Notes under the pieces: generated by a model | Told to the model about the DNA's origin: nothing | What the model saw: the letters and a program-made list of their open reading frames with translations, nothing else | Database searches by the model: none | Made by a program: the position numbers and the translations under genes | In this document: one piece after another, positions 44,141-53,368 of the stretch | Position numbering within the stretch: the first letter of the stretch is position 1 | Layout of the letters: each line of letters starts with the position of its first letter | Assembly: GCF_026004075.1 (NCBI RefSeq) | Contig: NZ_BPIK01000001.1 | Location: 221,501 to 285,500, forward strand | Length of the DNA stretch: 64,000 bases | Reading direction: 5' to 3' | From: Meiothermus sp. | Lineage (GTDB): Bacteria; Deinococcota; Deinococci; Deinococcales; Thermaceae

Positions 44141-45052
44141 ATGGAGAAGCCCAAGGTAACCACCACCCCCCACTTCAGCGCACCCTTGCAAAAGGCATGG
44201 CACCGCTTTTACTCCGATTTTCTACTCCCCAGCCGGGTACAGGAATTCCGCAGCCTGCTCGAGCAGGCCCTGGCCCGGGGCTATCAGGTGCACTCCATTG
44301 CTTCTATCTGGGAAAAGATAAAGGCCGGACAGCTCCAGGATGGCCCATACCTGGTTTTGCGACTGGACATTGATACTGACCTACGTACCACGCGGGCTTT
44401 GTGGCAGGTTGTGCGCGAAATGGGTGTGCAAGCCTCGTTTTACTTTCGGCTCTCTACGCTGGACGTGAACCTGATGCGCGAGATTCACGCCTCGGGCAGC
44501 GAGGCCAGCTACCACTACGAAGAGATCGCCACCTACGCCAAACGCCACCGCCTCAAAAGCCGCGCCGAGGTAGAAGCCCACATGCCCGCTATCCGGGCCT
44601 TGTTTGCAGAGAACTATCGCAGGATAAAGGCCCTCACCGGCCTGCCCCTGCACACCGTGGCCTCGCACGGCGACTGGCTCAACCGCCGGTTGGGGGTGAT
44701 CAACCACGAACTGCTGCAAGACCCAGGCCTGCGTGAGGAGCTGGGTATCGAGCTCGAGGCCTACGACCCCGCCTTGCACCAACACTACACCCGGCGTTAC
44801 TCCGATGGAGCCTACCCCAACCTCTGGCTCGATGGTGACCCCCTGGAAGCGATCCAGAAGGGCCTTCCTTTTGTAGAAGTTCTGATGCACCCCCGGCACT
44901 GGGAAGCCAACATTGCCGTTAACCTGCAGGACAACCTACTTCGCCTGGGGGAGGAGCTGGCCTACCGTCGACTCGGGCTTCCTCATCTGCTGGGCCCCCT
45001 GGCTCCTTTATGGCCGCTGCTGCAGACTGGCATTCTAGAAACGGGCTTATAA
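44141..45052 (+). CDS. polysaccharide deacetylase-fold protein
   Basis: A 303-aa protein. LVLRLDIDTDLRTTRALWQVVREMGVQASFYFRL matches the first strand-helix unit of the NodB/CE4 fold, with Asp-x-Asp where metal-binding Asp residues sit; later HTVASHGDWLNRR and EVLMHPRHWEAN supply His residues. Many such proteins in polysaccharide loci trim acetyl groups or act on lipid-linked sugars. It starts at the base after the GT4 stop and ends the wzx operon. Catalytic activity is inferred. Confidence 0.75.
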   Translation: MEKPKVTTTPHFSAPLQKAWHRFYSDFLLPSRVQEFRSLLEQALARGYQVHSIASIWEKIKAGQLQDGPYLVLRLDIDTDLRTTRALWQVVREMGVQASFYFRLSTLDVNLMREIHASGSEASYHYEEIATYAKRHRLKSRAEVEAHMPAIRALFAENYRRIKALTGLPLHTVASHGDWLNRRLGVINHELLQDPGLREELGIELEAYDPALHQHYTRRYSDGAYPNLWLDGDPLEAIQKGLPFVEVLMHPRHWEANIAVNLQDNLLRLGEELAYRRLGLPHLLGPLAPLWPLLQTGILETGL

Positions 45053-45194
45053 CCATTAAGCGAAAGCGCCTCGAGGGGTAACCCGGCAAACCCACAAAGG
45101 CAACCCATTTCGTGTGGGAGCAGGCTTAGCTTACCAGCGTTGGCCCCAACAAAGGGGCGATCTATAAACTCGAGCGTTATCGACGCGTTACCGC

Positions 45195-45240
45195 AACCCA
45201 TACCCAGAGTTCCCCAACCCCCCCGACTGGGTTGTGGGTT
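45195..45240 (+). terminator. hairpin terminator after the wzx operon
   Basis: Two stem blocks pair around a C-rich loop: AACCCA (45195-45200) with TGGGTT (45235-45240), and ACCCAG (45202-45207) with CTGGGT (45227-45232), then TT. A plausible intrinsic terminator. The 403-bp gap 45053-45455 otherwise holds only a candidate promoter (TATACT at 45403-45408 with TTGCGG-like -35 near 45382) before the lipoprotein gene. Confidence 0.5.
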
Positions 45241-45455
45241 TTGCCCGCCAGCGAATCCGGGGCGGTCTGTGTGTACGAATGGCAGCATCATGCTGTATTG
45301 GTGGGGGCAATGGATTGGTGCGCCGGGCTGCATGGCGTTAAGGCCTTAGGTTACGGGCGTGTCTTTGGGTCAAACAAGTATTTGCGGCTTGATTTTTGTG
45401 GCTATACTCAAAACCTAGGATCACTCGATCCACAAAGACCCTGAGGAGGTACTTC

Positions 45456-47549
45456 ATGACCTATCGCTGGTTTGTACTACTATTAGCCGCGCTGTTCCTG
45501 GCTGCCTGCGGGGGAGGTGGGGCGCCCAGCATTAGCACCATCGAGGTTAGCCCGGCGACCGCCAGCAAGCAGGTGGGCCAGACCCAGCAGTTCACCGCGG
45601 TAGCCAAGGATGCGGGCGGCAACGTGATTTCCGGTGTGACCTTTACCTGGAGCTCGAGCGATACCGCCGTTGCCACCGTGAATAACAGCGGCCTGGCTAC
45701 TGCCGTTGCCGCGGGCACGGCCACCATCACCGCCACGGCCGGGGGCAAGAGCGGCAGCGCTACCTTTACCGTGACCAACCCATCGCCCCCGTCCCCGACC
45801 ATCGAGACCATCGAGGTCAGCCCGGCGACCGCCAGCAAGCAGGTGGGCCAGACCCAGCAGTTCACCGCGGTAGCCAAGGATGCGGACGGCAACGTGATTT
45901 CCGGTGTGACCTTTACCTGGAGCTCGAGCGATACCGCCGTTGCCACCGTGAATAACAGCGGCCTAGCTACTGCCGTTGCCGTGGGCACGGCCACCATCAC
46001 CGCCACGGCCGGGGGCAAGAGCGGCAGCGCTACCTTTAGCGTGACCCCCATTCCTACTTACACCGTGGGCGGCGAGGTGCGCTACCTGAACGGCAGCGGT
46101 CTGGTGCTGGCCCTGGGTTCGCAGACCAAAACCATTAGCAGCAACGGCCCCTTCACCTTCGACACCCCTGTACCAAACGGTACCTACAGTGTGAGTGTGC
46201 AGACCCCGCCCACCAACCCCTCCCAGACCTGCACCGTCGCCCCCAGCAGCGTGACCGTGAGCGGGGCCAACGTGACCAACCTGGTGGTGGAGTGCAGCCC
46301 CTACACCAAGTGGCTGGCTTCCAATGCAACCGATATCGGAAACGCCATCACCACCGATGCCAGCGGCAACGTGATTGTGGCGGGTCTTTCTAAAGAAGTG
46401 CTGGGTGATGAGGTGGGCACGCTCGCGCTGGCCTTCCCGGATGTGGTGGTGGCCAAGTACGCGCCCAACGGCAGCCGTCTGTGGGTCAAGCAGTTCACCG
46501 TGGGTGACCCCGGCACCTCGCCCAACGTGGAGTCGCAGGCCAAAGGCGTGGCCACCGACGCCGATGGCAACATCTACGTGGTGGGCAGCGCCTACGTCGC
46601 CAGCAGCAACGCCTTCAAGGGCTTTATCCTCAAGCTAAGCCCGGCTGGGGCAAAGCTGGCCTCGGTCAAGCTGGACGAGAGCACCTCGAACGTAGAGAAC
46701 GGCCTTACCAGCGTGGCGGTGGTGGGTAGCGACGTGTATGTGGGCGGCTATACCGCTGGAACCGTGCCTGGTGATACTGGTACCAACGCAGGTGGGGAAG
46801 ATGCCGCGCTGTATAAGTACGACACCGGCCTTACCCTACAGTGGGCACGGCGGCTCGGCTCGACCGGCAACGACCGCATTACCTCGGTTGCTGCCGCTGC
46901 AGGCGAAGTGTACGCCGCTGGATTTGCGGGTGAGGCCCTGCCTTCCAAAACCCATCTGGGTGAAACCGATGCCTTTGTTGTGAAGTACGACAACGCAGGA
47001 ACCCAGCAGTGGCTCGAGCAGTTTGGTACGCCCTTTGGTGACGGGGCCAATGCGGTAGCAGTGCAGGGTTCGGATGTGTACGTGGCCGGTTATGTGACCG
47101 GAGCCTACGAGACCGGCTTTAGCTACAACGGCGGTACCGACCTGTTTGTAACCAAGTTCAGCAGCAGCGGTACGGAAACCTGGCGCCGCCAGTACAGTCC
47201 CATCGACCAGCCTCCTCCTGTTGGCCCGGTAAAGATTAACCCTTATGGTATGGCCGCCGATGCTGCAGGCAACGTCTACATCGTGGGGGAGGTCAATGTT
47301 TCGGTAGACGGCACGGCAACCCACGCCGGTGCTAAGGATGTCTTCATCCTGCAGTATCTGGCCGACGGCAGCGTGGGCTGGGCCCGCCAGCAAGGCAGCG
47401 ACCAGGACGAGATCGCCCTGGCCGTCACCCTTCGCGGCAGCGACCTCTACCTGACCGGCTGGAGCAAAGGAGCGCTGGACGGCTACACCAACCAGGGCGA
47501 AGAGGATATCTTCGTGCTGAAGTACGGTACCGACGGCAGCCAGAAGTAG
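45456..47549 (+). CDS. lipoprotein with two Big2 domains and a beta-propeller (SBBP repeats)
   Basis: A 697-aa exported lipoprotein. The start is ATG 45456 after GAGGAGG. Lipobox LAAC lies within residues 1-20 and is followed by GGGG. Two tandem Big2 (Ig-like) domains (about 28-110 and 118-200) begin ISTIEVSPATASKQVGQTQQ and are almost identical. A transthyretin-like strand block follows (about 200-285), then a propeller with repeated VAKYAPNGSRLW and GNIYVVGSA style SBBP repeats to the end. No enzyme motif; adhesion, or scaffold for the surface polymer, is a guess. Confidence 0.85.
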   Translation: MTYRWFVLLLAALFLAACGGGGAPSISTIEVSPATASKQVGQTQQFTAVAKDAGGNVISGVTFTWSSSDTAVATVNNSGLATAVAAGTATITATAGGKSGSATFTVTNPSPPSPTIETIEVSPATASKQVGQTQQFTAVAKDADGNVISGVTFTWSSSDTAVATVNNSGLATAVAVGTATITATAGGKSGSATFSVTPIPTYTVGGEVRYLNGSGLVLALGSQTKTISSNGPFTFDTPVPNGTYSVSVQTPPTNPSQTCTVAPSSVTVSGANVTNLVVECSPYTKWLASNATDIGNAITTDASGNVIVAGLSKEVLGDEVGTLALAFPDVVVAKYAPNGSRLWVKQFTVGDPGTSPNVESQAKGVATDADGNIYVVGSAYVASSNAFKGFILKLSPAGAKLASVKLDESTSNVENGLTSVAVVGSDVYVGGYTAGTVPGDTGTNAGGEDAALYKYDTGLTLQWARRLGSTGNDRITSVAAAAGEVYAAGFAGEALPSKTHLGETDAFVVKYDNAGTQQWLEQFGTPFGDGANAVAVQGSDVYVAGYVTGAYETGFSYNGGTDLFVTKFSSSGTETWRRQYSPIDQPPPVGPVKINPYGMAADAAGNVYIVGEVNVSVDGTATHAGAKDVFILQYLADGSVGWARQQGSDQDEIALAVTLRGSDLYLTGWSKGALDGYTNQGEEDIFVLKYGTDGSQK
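45540..46046 (+). repeat. tandem 237-bp repeat with 270-bp period inside the Big2 lipoprotein
   Basis: Units 45540-45776 and 45810-46046 differ at about five positions (for example gcgggc/gcggac, ctggct/ctagct, accgtg/agcgtg). They encode the two Big2 domains. Such high identity points to a recent internal duplication or to ongoing slippage. Confidence 0.9.
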
Positions 47550-47562
47550 CGGTGGTTTTTCT

Positions 47563-47588
47563 GGGGCTCGAGGGTACCCTCGAGCCCC
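47563..47588 (+). terminator. terminator hairpin after the Big2 lipoprotein gene
   Basis: A perfect 26-bp palindrome, arms GGGGCTCGAGGG and CCCTCGAGCCCC around TA, starts 14 bp after the stop and is followed by cctacttttg. A strong stem with a modest T-run: likely rho-independent terminator. Confidence 0.75.
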
Positions 47589-47779
47589 CTACTTTTGCAA
47601 GAGCGTTATAGGCTTCGTTACGCGAGTGTTGCGTGCCATTAATAACCCAGTGCCCAAGTTAACGCGATATATGCTGCCTTTAGCAGAGGGGATTTCTACC
47701 GAATAACGCCGCCATAACGAGGCTTGGGCTAAACTTTGGCACATATTTTCGGAGGAAGCCACCTCGAAGGAGCACGTAG

Positions 47780-48970
47780 ATGCTAAAAGAACCGTTCAGC
47801 ACAGTACCTTTTGCTCCCTGGCCCCACTTTGCGCCCGATGAGATCGAGGCCGCCGCCAAGGTGCTTCAGTCTGGAAAAGTGAACTACTGGACGGGCCAGG
47901 AAGGTCGCCTCTTCGAGCGGGAGTTCGCCGATTATGTTGGAACCAAGCACGCCATTGCCCTGCATAACGGTACAGTGGCGCTCGAGCTGGCCCTCTATGC
48001 CATGGGAGTGGGGGAGGGCGATGAGGTTATCACCACCCCCCGCACCTTCATTGCCTCGGCCAGCGCGGCGGTGATGCGCGGGGCAAGGCCTGTTTTTGCC
48101 GATGTAGACCCCGAGAGCGGCCTGATTACCGCCGAGACCATCGAGCGGGCCATCACCCCCCGTACCAAGGCCATTATCGTGGTGCACCTGGCTGGCTGGC
48201 CGGCCGATATGGACGCCATCATGGCCCTGGCTCGCAAGCACAACCTCTGGGTCATTGAGGACTGCGCCCAGGCCCACGGGGCCCGGTACAAGGGCCGGAG
48301 CGTAGGCTCGATTGGTCACGCCGGGGCCTGGTCGTTTTGCCAGGACAAAATTCTCACCACCGGCGGCGAGGGGGGGATGCTTACCCTCAACGACGACGAA
48401 CTGTGGAACAAAGCCTGGAGTTTCAAAGACCACGGCAAGAGCTACGACGCGGTCTACAACCGCCAGCACCCCCCTGGCTTCCGCTGGCTGCACGAAGACT
48501 TCGGCACCAACTGGCGGATGCTCGAGGTGCAGTCGGCCATTGGCCGGGTGATTCTGCGCAAACTGGACGGCTGGGTTGAGCAGCGCCGGGCCAACGCCCA
48601 CTACCTGAGCGAGCGTTTCCGCCAGATTCCGGCCCTGCGGGTGCCCGAAGTACCCGCCCACCTGTACCACGCCTACTACAAGTACTACGTGTATGTGCGC
48701 CCCGAGCGGCTCAAGCCCGGCTGGAGCCGCGACCGCATCATGCAGACCGTTAGCGAGATGGGCATTCCCTGCATGAGCGGAAGTTGCAGTGAGGTTTACC
48801 TCGAGAAAGCCTTTACCCGGCGGGGCTGGCAGCCAGCCGAGCGGTTGCCGGTGGCCAAGGAACTGGGCGAAACCTCGCTGATGTTCCTGGTGCACCCCAC
48901 CCTGGGCCAGGCCCAGATGCAAGCCACCGCCGATGCCGTCGAACAGGTGATGGAGCAGGCCTCGATTTGA
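47780..48970 (+). CDS. PLP sugar aminotransferase (DegT/DnrJ/EryC1/StrS family)
   Basis: A 396-aa enzyme distinct from the WbpE-type one at 32412. Landmarks: AIALHNGTVALELALYAMGVGEGDEVITTPRTF, WVIEDCAQAHGARYKG, PLP lysine in SFCQDKILTTGGEGGM, and SFKDHGK. It probably aminates a keto-sugar nucleotide. GAAGGAGCACGTAG precedes ATG 47780. The next gene, 15 bp away, is a membrane-anchored epimerase that may make or use its substrate. The specific sugar cannot be named from sequence. Confidence 0.85.
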   Translation: MLKEPFSTVPFAPWPHFAPDEIEAAAKVLQSGKVNYWTGQEGRLFEREFADYVGTKHAIALHNGTVALELALYAMGVGEGDEVITTPRTFIASASAAVMRGARPVFADVDPESGLITAETIERAITPRTKAIIVVHLAGWPADMDAIMALARKHNLWVIEDCAQAHGARYKGRSVGSIGHAGAWSFCQDKILTTGGEGGMLTLNDDELWNKAWSFKDHGKSYDAVYNRQHPPGFRWLHEDFGTNWRMLEVQSAIGRVILRKLDGWVEQRRANAHYLSERFRQIPALRVPEVPAHLYHAYYKYYVYVRPERLKPGWSRDRIMQTVSEMGIPCMSGSCSEVYLEKAFTRRGWQPAERLPVAKELGETSLMFLVHPTLGQAQMQATADAVEQVMEQASI

Positions 48971-48985
48971 GGGAGGGAGCAGGGT

Positions 48986-50557
48986 ATGGTTTATTTGAAG
49001 GAGCTGCGCTTCACTGCCGACGTAATTCTGCGCGTGTTGGCCGACCAGCTCATGGTGGCTGGCAGCTTTGCTGTAGCCATGGTGATACATCTACTATGGG
49101 CCTACCAAGGCGCAGCCGATGCGGCTTTGCTGGGAGCCTATGCCCAGATTTACGGCAAGAACGTGGGCATCCTGATGGCCATTGCCTTTGTGGTGTTTGC
49201 GGCCAGCGGTTTTTATAGCCGGGGCCGGGCCTACCAGAGCCGCTACAAGATGCTGGTGGTGGCCCAGGCGGTAATGCTGGCCTACCTCATCTTCGGCTTT
49301 GCGGTGTTTATGCTGCCGCTGGTAGATCCACCGCGCTCGGTGTTGTTTGCCAGTGGGTTTTTCACCCTCGGCCTGACCCTGGCCTCGAGGGCCTGGGTAC
49401 ACTACTGGGATAGCGTGGAGGCCCGGCGCAAGGCCAGGGCCAAACCCATCCCTTCCCTCACCGCCGATGAGCGCATCGTGCTGGTGATCGGTGGGGCGGG
49501 ATACATCGGTTCGGGGTTGCTGCCGCGGCTGCTCGAGCGCGGCTACCGGGTGCGCCTGCTCGACCTGCTCTTGTTTGGCAAGGAGCCCATCGCCCACGTA
49601 CTGCACCACCCCAACCTGGAAATCATCCAGGCCGACTTCCGCCAGGTAGACAAGGTGGTGGAGGCCATGCGCGGGGTGGACACCGTGGTGCACCTGGGGG
49701 GGTTGGTGGGTGACCCGGCCTGTGCCCTGGACGAAAACCTCACCATCGAAATTAACCTGGTCGCCACCCGTACCATCGCCGAGATTGCCAAGGGTATGCA
49801 CGTACGGCGCTTTATCTTCGCCAGCACCTGCTCGGTATACGGCGCCAGCGACCTGGTGCTGGACGAGCGTAGCAACCTCAACCCGGTCTCGCTCTATGCC
49901 CGCAGCAAAATTGCCTCCGAACAGGTACTGCACCAGCTCCAGAGCGACGATTTCTCGGTGGTGATCCTGCGCTTCGGTACCATTTATGGTCTCTCGGGCC
50001 GCACCCGTTTCGACCTGGTGGTCAACCTGCTCACAGCCAAAGCGGTGGTGGACAAGAAGATCACCGTGTTTGGGGGCGACCAGTGGCGGCCTTTTGTGCA
50101 CGTAGACGATGCCGCGCGCGCAGTCATGCTGGCTGTGGAAGCCCCCAAAGAGCGCGTGCACAACGAAACCTTTAATGTGGGCAGCAACGAGGGCAACATG
50201 ACCCTGGGCATGGTGGGCGAGCTGGTCAAGAAGCTGGTGCCCGATGCCGAGCTGATCGATTCGGGTCGCGATGGTGACCGGCGCAACTACCGCGTAGACT
50301 TCTCCAAAATTCGCAACCGGCTGGGCTTCGAGCCGCAGTGGACGGTGGAGCAGGGCATCCAGCAGGTCATCGAGGCCCTGAAGAGCGGCAAGGTGCGCGA
50401 CTACCGGGCAGCCATGTACTCCAACGTTAAATACCTTACCGAAGGGGCTACCTCCGATGCCGTCAAGCAGTACTACCTGGGTTGGGAAAAGTCCCTGATC
50501 GAGCAGACCTACGAGCCAAAGGAGGAAAAGGGGTCTATTACTGTGCCCCAGGCTTAG
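48986..50557 (+). CDS. membrane-anchored extended SDR (NAD-dependent epimerase/dehydratase)
   Basis: A 523-aa fusion-like protein. Residues 1 to about 145 contain four hydrophobic helices (VAGSFAVAMVIHLLW, VGILMAIAFVVFAA, VMLAYLIFGFAVFM, VLFASGFFTLGLTL), similar in arrangement to the anchor of WbpM/CapD-type dehydratases. The rest is an extended SDR: VIGGAGYIGSGLLPRLLERGY (about 166-186), STCSVYG, and YARSK (Tyr about 304, Lys about 308), plus RPFVHVDDAARA. Acts on a nucleotide sugar at the membrane, probably with the aminotransferase 15 bp upstream. No close named family comes to mind for this pairing of anchor and SDR type. Confidence 0.8.
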   Translation: MVYLKELRFTADVILRVLADQLMVAGSFAVAMVIHLLWAYQGAADAALLGAYAQIYGKNVGILMAIAFVVFAASGFYSRGRAYQSRYKMLVVAQAVMLAYLIFGFAVFMLPLVDPPRSVLFASGFFTLGLTLASRAWVHYWDSVEARRKARAKPIPSLTADERIVLVIGGAGYIGSGLLPRLLERGYRVRLLDLLLFGKEPIAHVLHHPNLEIIQADFRQVDKVVEAMRGVDTVVHLGGLVGDPACALDENLTIEINLVATRTIAEIAKGMHVRRFIFASTCSVYGASDLVLDERSNLNPVSLYARSKIASEQVLHQLQSDDFSVVILRFGTIYGLSGRTRFDLVVNLLTAKAVVDKKITVFGGDQWRPFVHVDDAARAVMLAVEAPKERVHNETFNVGSNEGNMTLGMVGELVKKLVPDAELIDSGRDGDRRNYRVDFSKIRNRLGFEPQWTVEQGIQQVIEALKSGKVRDYRAAMYSNVKYLTEGATSDAVKQYYLGWEKSLIEQTYEPKEEKGSITVPQA

Positions 50558-50623
50558 GGTTGTACCCCACTTACCGCAGGGAGGGGCGGTAAGTGAATGT
50601 GGACGTACCGTACGAGGTGATGA

Positions 50624-53368
50624 GTGAAAGAGATATTGGCCCTTCCAAGAGTGTTTTTACTGGTACTGGCTTTTCTGAGTCTCACGGCCTGTAACACCAC
50701 CAGGCCCCCCGCAACACCCAGCAACTTTCAGGCCACCCCCGATGCCACCCCCCGGGTGGTGCTGCGCTGGGAGGCGGCAGCAGGGGCCACCGATTATGTC
50801 CTCGAGCGCAAAACAAACAGCGGTGCTTTCGCCGTTCTGGGTGTGGTTACCAATACCGACTACACCGATGAAAGCGTGGACTACAGCACCACCTACACCT
50901 ACCGCCTGACCGCCCGCAACAACGCCGCTGTGAGCAGCTCGGTAGAGCAGAACGCCACCACCCCCGACCGGCCCCTGGCACCCCCCGACGCTCCCGGCAA
51001 CTTCCAGGCCACCCCCGACGCCACCCCCAAAGTGGTGCTGCGCTGGACGGCCCCGGAGCGGGTAGCCCGCTATGTGCTCGAGCGCCGTACCCGCGACGGT
51101 AGCCTTGTCACCCTGAGCAGTACCCTGCCCGCCAGCACCACCGAGTACACCGATGAAGCGGTGGGCAGCGGAACCCCCTACACCTACCGTCTCACCCCCT
51201 ACAACAGCGCGGGCAGCGGCAGCCCAGCCACCTTGCAAACCGAGACCCCAGCCTACAGCGAGCCGGGCTTCACCCAGACCGCTAGCAGCTACAGCTTTGC
51301 CGACGACTCGAGCCAGGATCCCGGCATTAACCCCCTGACCAGCCCCGACCTGGGTCTGGACGTGGAATACTTCGACAACCCCGACCTCACCGGCCTTTTT
51401 GCCCGGCGCATAGAGACCAACATCAACCGCACCTTCTCGGGTCAGCCCCCGCGCCCCGGTATGGGCCCCGACACCTTCAGCATCCGCTGGACGGGCCTGA
51501 TTACCGCTCCGGCAAACGGAACCTACACCTTTACCGTGCTGGCCGACGACGGGGTGCGGCTCTGGGTCAACGACCAGCTCCTGATCAGCGCCTGGTTCGA
51601 CCAGGGCCTCACCCGCCGCAGCGCCACCATTTCCCTGAGCGCAGGCCAGGCCTACCGCATCAAGCTCGAGTACTACAACCAGGACGCCCGCGGGGCCATC
51701 AAGCTGCGCTGGGCCTACCCCGGCCAGTCCGAGCAAGTCGTGCCCTCTTCGACATTTGTGCGCCACCAGAAGGCCCGCATCGGCTACTTTGGCCCCAAAC
51801 TGCCCTGGCCCACCGTAGCCACCCACGCCGCCCTGCTGCCCGATGGCCGGGTGATGACCTTCCACGGCCTCGACCCAGTGGGTAAAGGCCAGGGTGACAA
51901 TTACCGCGATTACAGCAAACATGCCTCCACCCAGGTTTTCGTCTGGACGCCCGGCACCCCCACCGATGCCCAGAGCCAGGCCCGTTACGACAACACCCGC
52001 ACCGACCTTTTCTGCTCGGGCTACGTGCTGGCCGCCAACGGCAAACTCTACCTGGCCGGGGGCAACCTGGGCTACGACTACACCGCCAGTGGTGGTGAAT
52101 ACGGATTTCCGGCTGGGCATAAACACACCAACATCTTCGACCCCAGCACCAACACCTGGAGCGCCGGCCCCGAGATGACCCACGGCCGTTGGTACCCTAG
52201 CGTGATTACCCTGCCCAACGAAGAAATGCTAATTATCGGGGGCAACCGCGACCAGCACAATGGGGATGGGGATATATATCGAGAGGATTGGAACACGATA
52301 CCCGATGTGTGGAATCCTTTTACAAATACCCTTCGTCGGCTGACTGGGGCCGAGTCCATTGACATCAATGGCAACGTGCTGATCAACCATTTTTACCCCT
52401 GGGTGCACGTGGCTCCCAATGGGCAAGTATTTCTCTCAGGTAACTATGAAAAATGGTTTTATATCAACACAACAGGCCAGGGCTCGCTAGGCCCGGTTCA
52501 CAGTTCATTAGTGGATCGTTACTACGGCTCCTCGGTAATGTACCAGCCGGGAAAGATTTTGATACTGGGCGGGGGTGACGTTCAAAAAAGCAACCCTCCT
52601 GGTATAAGCCGAGGAGAGAACTCTGCCCAGGTAATCGAACTGAACCCCAATAACCAGAGCATTTCGGTGCGTAACGTAGCTCCTATGGCCTACAAACGCA
52701 CGCATGTCAACGCTACCCTTATGCCGGATGGGCGCATCTTTGTAAACGGCGGGAATGAGAATGGAATTCAGTTCAACAATGCCTATGCAGTGTACGAGAG
52801 CGAGATATGGTCGCCCCTCACCGAGACCTTTAAGCGCGCTGCCGAGGCCCAGTGCCCCCGCACCTACCACTCCACCGCCCTGCTGCTGCTAGATGGCACC
52901 ATCATCACCATGGGCGGCGGAGCGACCGGAGGGGATGACCCGGCAAGTGCACCTGAATGCGACAAAACCAAGGGCAACGCGCAGAAGGTCAACCAGCTCA
53001 ACGCCGAGATCTACTACCCGCCCTACCTGCACAACGCCGACGGCAGCCTTGCCAGCCGTCCGGCGGTGCAGAGCGCGCCAGATCGGATTAGCTACGGCCA
53101 GAGCTTTACCCTGACCACCGACGTACCCGCCACAGTAGTGGAACGGGTGAACCTGGTGGCTTTTGGTGCGGTAACCCATGCCTTCAACATGGGCCAGCGC
53201 TTTATCGAGCTAAACTTTACGCGCACCGGCCCCAATACCCTTCAGGTGACGGCCCCGGCCAATGCAAAACTGGCCACCCCCGGCTACTACCAGCTTTACG
53301 TGCTGGATGGCCGGGGGGTGCCGTCGGAAGCTCGGGTTGTGCGTCTGCGGGATGCCAGCCAACCCTAG
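50624..53368 (+). CDS. galactose-oxidase-like lipoprotein with Fn3 and PA14 domains
   Basis: A 914-aa exported protein: signal with lipobox LTAC (about residue 23), two Fn3 domains (about 30-115 and 125-210), a PA14 domain (about 245-380; GTYTFTVLADDGVRLWVNDQLL), a Kelch-like propeller and a C-terminal Ig-like domain as in galactose/glyoxal oxidases. The radical-copper ligands appear complete: Cys464 (LFCSGY), Tyr524 (GRWYPS), Tyr748-His749 (RTYHST) and His852 (AVTHAFN). It should oxidise an alcohol or aldehyde on a sugar with O2. The start is GTG 50624. Its end overlaps the convergent beta-helix gene by 4 bp. Confidence 0.85.
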   Translation: MKEILALPRVFLLVLAFLSLTACNTTRPPATPSNFQATPDATPRVVLRWEAAAGATDYVLERKTNSGAFAVLGVVTNTDYTDESVDYSTTYTYRLTARNNAAVSSSVEQNATTPDRPLAPPDAPGNFQATPDATPKVVLRWTAPERVARYVLERRTRDGSLVTLSSTLPASTTEYTDEAVGSGTPYTYRLTPYNSAGSGSPATLQTETPAYSEPGFTQTASSYSFADDSSQDPGINPLTSPDLGLDVEYFDNPDLTGLFARRIETNINRTFSGQPPRPGMGPDTFSIRWTGLITAPANGTYTFTVLADDGVRLWVNDQLLISAWFDQGLTRRSATISLSAGQAYRIKLEYYNQDARGAIKLRWAYPGQSEQVVPSSTFVRHQKARIGYFGPKLPWPTVATHAALLPDGRVMTFHGLDPVGKGQGDNYRDYSKHASTQVFVWTPGTPTDAQSQARYDNTRTDLFCSGYVLAANGKLYLAGGNLGYDYTASGGEYGFPAGHKHTNIFDPSTNTWSAGPEMTHGRWYPSVITLPNEEMLIIGGNRDQHNGDGDIYREDWNTIPDVWNPFTNTLRRLTGAESIDINGNVLINHFYPWVHVAPNGQVFLSGNYEKWFYINTTGQGSLGPVHSSLVDRYYGSSVMYQPGKILILGGGDVQKSNPPGISRGENSAQVIELNPNNQSISVRNVAPMAYKRTHVNATLMPDGRIFVNGGNENGIQFNNAYAVYESEIWSPLTETFKRAAEAQCPRTYHSTALLLLDGTIITMGGGATGGDDPASAPECDKTKGNAQKVNQLNAEIYYPPYLHNADGSLASRPAVQSAPDRISYGQSFTLTTDVPATVVERVNLVAFGAVTHAFNMGQRFIELNFTRTGPNTLQVTAPANAKLATPGYYQLYVLDGRGVPSEARVVRLRDASQP

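Noticed and set aside
47563-47588. Perfect 26-bp palindrome as a regulator binding site
   Set aside because: It lies 14 bp after a stop codon and is GC-rich with T residues following, which fits a terminator better; it is far from the next start.
47783-49090. Long minus-strand frame opposite the aminotransferase gene
   Set aside because: Low-complexity composition and complete overlap with a well-supported PLP enzyme gene.
50657-52183. Long minus-strand frame opposite the galactose-oxidase-like gene
   Set aside because: Gly/Val-rich translation with no motif; shadow of the Fn3/PA14 coding strand.
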